Assembly: GCA_032207245.1 (NCBI GenBank)
Contig: CM063500.1
Location: 64,574,261-64,638,260, forward strand
Reading direction: 5' to 3'
Source of the DNA: Pardosa pseudoannulata
Lineage: Eukaryota; Arthropoda; Arachnida; Araneae; Lycosidae
DNA length: 64,000 nucleotides
This document shows positions 58,918 through 64,000 of this stretch, one piece after another. Position numbers and translations under genes: made by a program. Positions within the stretch are counted from its first letter, which is position 1. The number at the start of each line of letters is the position of its first letter. Below the pieces are notes generated by a model. That model was not told the DNA's origin. It worked only from the letters and a program-made list of their open reading frames with translations, and ran no database searches.

Positions 58918-60639
58918 CAAATGTGCGCCAAAAATTTGAACTGAAGAATAAAGGTTTATTAAAAATACACGGAAATTATATTTTTATTAGAAGGAAAATT
59001 TTATATTTATTATAGTTGTCCAAGTTTTCATCTTTCACCGTGGAAGGTGCTATAGTTACCGGAAATGTCATCGCTCTTGCATTATCTATTGCAACGATGA
59101 CTTAAAGCATGATTTTAATGGGGTGTTTTCTTAAGGAGACATAGTTCCTTTCGAAACTTAAAATCTTCATTATAACATCCTTTTTTTTCATTCATAATAA
59201 AATAAAATTCTGGTCTTTTCAGAATTAATTCAAGTACTTTAACAGCATTCTAGTCTTAAGAAAATTATTTAGTTTTGTTAATTAAAGTAATATATGCTTT
59301 ATAATAACATAAAATATATACCCAAAATGTAAAAAAAAAAAAAGAATTTCACTTACCCGCAAGGTAACTTTAGAAATGTGTACATTGCAAACTAAATTTT
59401 AAATCAAATTGAAGTAAAATTACTATTTTTATTCCACAATCCAATATTATACATGTATTTCAAGTTTTAAATTTAAAAATGTTTAAAAATCGCTAAGAAA
59501 TTGAAAATTAAACCTTTACCATTATAAAAAATAAAATATGTTATTTCTATTAATATAATTGTAGTTCACAGTATAATAAAGGTATTTTCATTTTGCTTTA
59601 AGTTTAATAACCGGTATACTGTTGTATAAAATGATGGTCCATAGATATGTTTGATTATTTAAGTAAACTTCAAATAAAGTATTTATTAAGTAAACATTTT
59701 AAGTTTTAAAAACGAAGGTTCAAGCTGCTAAATGTTGTCAAAGCATAAAAATATATGGTTTGGTATGAAAATAGGTTGATTCTCTTCTTAACTGACTTTA
59801 AGGTCATAACATTGGAGGGAAAAGGCCAGTTGGAAAATGTTTTAAATAGATATTTCAAAAGAGCAAAAATTCAAAGGAAGTTGCTAAAGACAATAATAAA
59901 GTGGAAATGAAAGCATATTCTGACTAAAAATGATTTTGGTATGTGATATAAACAATGCATTGAACACAGTATTTGAAGAAAATATATTAAGTAGTAATAA
60001 TAAGTATCATTTTTAAACATATGTTTATAAATATATTTTGCTCTCATTTTTATCTTTACTATATTGGTTTCAAGCTAGCAAATAGACATAAACAAATTTG
60101 AGTAGGAAATACCCTGCACGTGTAATAATTTATAAAATAAAGAATAGAAAAGTTAGAAATAATAATACCGAACAATAAAAATAATTTTTAAAAAGGAAGC
60201 GTTTGTTATTTTAGACAATATTTCTTATTTGAAATACGACGTTTCTTTTTCAAAATTTTTAATTTAGAAACTTTCATCTCTAAATTTTAACTTATTGATG
60301 CTTCCAATATTTTTTTGAGTTTCGCATTATTCAGCTATCTTGCTACGCAAATATTTATTCTTAACTATGTGTTGTCTTGTAAGTCTTAAATAAACTATAA
60401 AAATTTTTAAAAAAATGTTAAAAGAATTGAAAACAAAAAAAAATTATCATTTTATAAAATATAATAAAAATATCTTTTTGTCATTTTATGTAATATTTTT
60501 CGTAGCTGGGCTAGTTGTATTTTTTGCATTGTATATCTCATTTTACTGTTTGAAGTGCAACTCATCCCTTGCTAGATGGCGCAGCTGAGTCATCTCTCCC
60601 AATAACATACGTTCAGTAAAGATAAACAAATTATTAAGC
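58918..60639. other. Very AT-rich spacer upstream of the BTB exon
   Basis: I searched here for the MATH exon expected before a BTB exon and found none. No RNA gene or repeat end recognised. Confidence 0.5.
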
Positions 60640-60759
60640 GTGTACCAGATAATTCTCAGACAAAAAACAAACCATTTTTTACATGCCTCATAGGGTTCTT
60701 TAAAATTCTGGAAAATTAAAAATTTTACTGGTCCCGTCATATGATGGGCTATATGCTAG
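60640..60759 (+). mobile_element. Helitron 3' end, truncated copy
   Basis: AGATAATTCTCAGACAA, GGAAAATTAAAAATTTTACT, then the hairpin CCCGTCATATGATGGG and CTATATGCTAG followed by T. This is homologous to 51140-51257. The 5' TC end was not found, so the copy is 5'-truncated or recombined. Confidence 0.75.
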
Positions 60760-60982
60760 TAAGATAAATCAGTTCTAAGTATGGGATTTGTTAAATTGTT
60801 ACGAAAGCGGGACACTTCAACTCTGAAGAGCGTTTATGCATGCATGCAGTCACTGGAAAACCTTGACTTTATTCGTACTCAACTGACCAATGTTTGAGAT
60901 TTTGAATAAAATGAAATAGATTATTAAAATAAGTGTATCTTTGCAGTGCATTGAAATCCGTATTTTCTTTCTTTTAATGTAG

Positions 60983-61587
60983 TAGAGAAGAGTGTCCAGA
61001 CGTCAGATCCAAAATATCCAGAGAATCTTCCTTGCTTGGAAAATCTTTCGCTTGACCTGAGTAAACTAGTAGAAGGTGGTGCGGACACCGATGTGCAGTT
61101 GAAATGCGGAAAAGTTTCCTTAAAAGCACACAAATCTATTCTGGGTGCACGTTCTGAAGTGTTCCGCGCTATGATGCAAACAGACATGGTGGAGGGACGA
61201 CAGGGCATCATCGAAATCATCGATATGGAACCTGAACCTTTTAATATCTTTATCAAATACATATATACTGGAAACTTACCCGAGCTCACAATGGAAACTG
61301 CTTTGCCGATTTACGAAGCTGCCGACAAGTACCAGGTGGAAGCTTTAAAGATGAAAAGCCGCCAATTCCTGGCGAATAACTTGTCACCAGAGAATGCTCT
61401 TGGAATTCTCCTGATCGCCGATGCCCACAGCGATACTGATTTAAAAGATCACTTAATTCATTACATCAACATGGAAAAGATACCCAGCAGAAAAGAAGAA
61501 TGGTTAAAATACTGTAATGAATACCCGAAGCTTGCCATCGAGGTGTTAAATAATTTTTATGATTTACTAAAATTTTCTGGTAACTGA
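60983..61587 (+). CDS. SPOP-like: SPOP-like (TD/POZ) protein, terminal BTB-BACK exon
   Basis: SPOP-type proteins use a MATH domain to grip substrates and a BTB domain to bind cullin-3 for ubiquitination. This exon follows a T-rich acceptor (TTTAATGTAG, with a second AG three bases on) and codes 200 residues to a TGA at 61585. The BTB domain covers residues about 30-140: GGADTDVQLKCG, LKAHKSILGARSEVFRAMM, FIKYIYTGNLPEL, YEAADKYQVEALK. A BACK-like tail follows (SPENALGILLIADAHSDTDL, SRKEEWLKYCNEYP), ending FYDLLKFSGN. No MATH domain is in this exon, and a MATH exon was not found upstream in the window. Downstream units carry MATH remnants. A poly(A) signal lies at 61662. The exon frame is fully open, so the gene may be functional. 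Confidence 0.85.
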
Positions 61588-61661
61588 TAAAATCAAGATA
61601 TTCTTAATTTAATTATAGATCTTTTGTTTAATGAGACCAATAATGTCGTGATCTGAAAAAG

Positions 61662-61667
61662 AATAAA
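61662..61667 (+). terminator. Poly(A) signal of the SPOP-like gene
   Basis: AATAAA 75 bases after the TGA. Copies of the same signal occur at 62567 and, mutated to GAATGAAG, at 63516. Confidence 0.6.
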
Positions 61668-62131
61668 GTTGAAAAATTTAAAAATAAGGTGATTCCGTGT
61701 CTTAACAACAAATTTTTGATTTCAGAAATTTAGGATAATTTTTTATATAATATTAACAGATTTTATACAGGAAAAGTTTATATGAAAGAACAGCAAATTC
61801 GTCAGATAAAATTAAAAATTATAGGAAATTTTTAACTTTTAATATTAGAATATATGCTATTCTGCAACAAATATTTTTCAAAGATTTTTAAAGAGTGTGA
61901 TATGTAACTTAAAGGATCAGATTTGTGATAAGTAAAATATTTTTCGAGAAAAGAAATTTCCCAGATATATGCACACAGTGGCAATTTAATTGAAAACTTA
62001 GGATTAGTGTTTTATATAACTCTTTGTTACATGGATAACATTCTTAATCGTGAGGATATGATGCTATCTGAATAGCATTAAATAGAGTAAACCATGCATT
62101 GGGTACACAGACATTAAGATTATCTAAGTTA

Positions 62132-62493
62132 GATGGAAGAGGGGATTGTTTCGCATACGTTTTTTCTTAATGTTCCACATATTTTCTATTGGATAAAGAT
62201 CCGACCTTTGTGGGGGCATTAGAAGCTGACTTAATTCGCATGCTCAATGAATCTATCTTGAATGATTCCGACACAATATTTATTTGCATTAACGTCAAAG
62301 TTCCTGTCAACTGCGAAGGAAATTGTAATTTGCATGTTCTGCTTATATGTCTCAGATACATGGATGTGTGTCTTTTCAACAACATCAAAGATACCCAGCA
62401 GACAAGAAGTGGCTAAAATTCTGTAATAAATACCCGAATTTGCTCTCGAGGTGTTAAACTATTTTTATAATTTAACCAAAAGATTTATAGTAA
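62132..62493 (+). pseudogene. SPOP-like pseudogene, MATH end joined to BTB end (unit 1)
   Basis: The frame reads DKDPTFVGALEADLIRMLNE then SILNDSDTIFICINVKVPV. This corresponds to the last strands of a MATH domain (the usual phi-x-x-x-x-LL...NDsltifC-v-V pattern). It is followed, after about 60 bases, by the end of the BTB exon (GATACCCAGCAG... to a stop region at 62493). The core of the BTB domain is deleted and the frame is not continuous. Confidence 0.7.
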
Positions 62494-63053
62494 CTGGTAA
62501 AATCAATTTTTTTAATTTACTTATAGATCTTTTGTTTAATGAGACCAATAATGTTATTTGAAAAAAAATAAAGCTGAAAAATTAAAAGTAAGTTTTAAGG
62601 AGATTCCATGCCTTTTCAACAAATTTTAGATTTCAGAAATTTAGGATAATTTTGATATAATAATAACAGATTTTATACAGAAAATTTTATAGGAAAAAAC
62701 AGTAAATTCATCAGATAAAAAATTAAAAATTATAGGAAATTTTTAATTTTTAATTTAGAATATTTGCTCTTTTGCAACAAAATTTTTTTTTTAAAGATTT
62801 TTAAAGAGTGTGATATGTAACTTAAAGGATCAGATTTGTGATAAGTAAAATATTTTTCGAGAAAAGAAATGTCCCAGATATATGCACACAGTGGCAATTT
62901 AATTGAAAACTTAGAATTAGTGTTTTATATAACTCTTTGTTACATGGATAACAGATCGTACTCGTGAGGATATCGATGCTATGATTTTCTGGATAGCATT
63001 AAATTCAGAGTAAACCATGCATTGAATACACAAACATTAATATTATCTAAGTT

Positions 63054-63437
63054 AGATGGAAGAGGGGATTGCTTTCGGATACGTTTTTCTTACATGTTCC
63101 ACATATTTTCTTTTGGATAAAGATCCGACCTTTGTGGGGGCATTAAAAGCTGACTTAATTAGCATGCTCAATGAATCTAACTTGAATGATTCCGACACAA
63201 TATTTATTTGCATTAACGTCAAAGTTCCTGTCACCTGCGAAAGGAAATTGCAATTTGCACGTAATCTGCTTATATGTGTCAGAATTGCATGGATGTGTGT
63301 CTATTTCAACAAGCATAAAAAAAAAAAAAAAAGATACCCAGCAGACAAGAAGAGTGGCTAAAATTCTGCAATAAATACCCGAAGCTTGCTGTCGAGGTGT
63401 TAAATTATTTTTATAATTTAACAAAAGATTTATAGTA
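63054..63437 (+). pseudogene. SPOP-like pseudogene, MATH end joined to BTB end (unit 2)
   Basis: Second copy of the same deletion derivative: MEEGIAFGYVFLTC, DKDPTFVGALKADLISMLNE, SNLNDSDTIFICINVKVPV. Then come a 16-base A run and the BTB exon tail. It shares the BTB deletion with the first copy, so it arose by tandem duplication after the deletion. Confidence 0.7.
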
Positions 63438-64000
63438 ACTGGTAAAATCAAAATATTTTTAATTTACTTATAGATCTTTTGTTTAATGAGACTAATAATG
63501 TCTTGATTTGAAAAAGAATGAAGTTGAAAAAAATAAAAATAAGTTTTAAGGAGATTCCATACCTTTTCAACAAATTTTTGATTTCAGAAATTAAGGATAA
63601 TTTTTGATATAATATTAACAGAAAGAAACATTTTATAGAAAAAACAGTAAATTCATCAGATAAAATTAAAAATTATAGGAAATTTTTAATTTTTAACTTT
63701 AGAATATTTTGCTCTTTTGCAACAAAATTTTGTTTAAAGATTTTTAAAGAGTGTGATATGTAACTTAAAGGATCGGATTTGTAATAAGTAAAATATTTTT
63801 CGAGAAAAGAAATTTCCCAGATATATGCACACAGTGGCAATTTAATTGAAAACTTAGGATTAGTGTTTTATATAACTCTTTGTTACATGGATAACAGCTC
63901 GTAATCGTGAAGATATCGATGCTATAATTTTCTGGAGTGCATTAAATTCAGAGTAAACCATGCATTGGCTACACAGACATTAAGATTATCTAAGTTAGAT

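Larger units (their letters stand above)
61479..64000 (+). repeat. Tandem units of ~0.91-0.94 kb built from a SPOP-like gene end
   Basis: GATACCCAGCAG recurs at 61479, 62390 and 63333. After each come GTGTTAAA.TATTTTTAT, ATAGATCTTTTGTTTAATGA, GAGTGTGATATGTAACTTAA, GATATATGCACACAGTGGCA, TTTGTTACATGGATAACA and ACCATGCATTG, then (in units 1 and 2) a MATH fragment. The first unit starts inside the intact BTB exon. The third runs off the window end. Confidence 0.9.

Noticed and set aside
61036..61587. BTB protein starting at 61036
   Set aside because: The codon there is TTG. The frame stays open upstream to a good splice acceptor at 60982, so this is an internal/terminal exon and not a start.

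Overview
The window looks like a piece of an AT-rich arthropod genome, most likely a spider or other arachnid. This is inferred from four things: a last exon of a MATH/BTB (speckle-type POZ-like) gene with decayed tandem copies beside it (this family is greatly expanded in spiders), introns with ordinary GT-AG sites, tRNA-derived SINEs, and a dense mix of Tc1, mariner, piggyBac-like, Helitron, fold-back and LTR relics. Nothing bacterial or viral was recognised. Real genes are few and appear only as exons.

Layout. 1-578 is a 258-bp tandem repeat. About 1639-24500 is one giant satellite array of roughly 85 copies of a ~268-bp unit. It is divergent at its left edge, nearly homogeneous inside, and broken by a 100-N assembly gap (24501-24600). 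After the gap come 305-bp tandem repeats and a coding relic of an unrecognised repeat family. Next are a mariner (27434-28720, dead) and a solo LTR (29313-30321, with AGAG target duplication).

From about 30.5 to 42.6 kb a secreted-type sushi/CCP gene runs on the + strand. Three exons have compatible phases (30580-30695, 34566-34766, and the last exon 42250-42428 with poly(A) signal). Its introns are full of mobile DNA: a 734-bp piggyBac-like element in TTAA, two SINEs of a second family, and an apparently intact Tc1 element (36645-38142, 343-aa transposase with D155/D245/E280). That Tc1 sits in an older repeat whose empty sites are visible at 24.6-25.3 kb. The start of the second sushi exon and its splice acceptor have been copied four times in tandem (34211-34622).

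43-50.4 kb holds an LTR-like block, an inverted pair of poly(A)-binding-protein fragments, a 560-bp fold-back element, a decayed second copy of the sushi gene whose last exon/3'UTR is tandemly triplicated, a degenerate DD34D transposon with long terminal repeats, and a 690-bp internally deleted Tc1-type element. 50.4-51.3 kb is a compact non-autonomous Helitron inside a TA microsatellite. 52.7-53.9 kb is another tandem array. 55-59 kb carries four copies of a tRNA-derived SINE. The window ends with the BTB/BACK exon of a SPOP-like gene (60983-61587), followed by 0.9-kb tandem units, each holding a MATH fragment joined to the last part of the BTB exon.

No novel multi-gene system was found. The most interesting points are the satellite's internal evolution, the quadruplicated splice acceptor, the Tc1 insertion with its paralogous empty sites, and the repeated tandem duplication of gene 3' ends at two unrelated loci.
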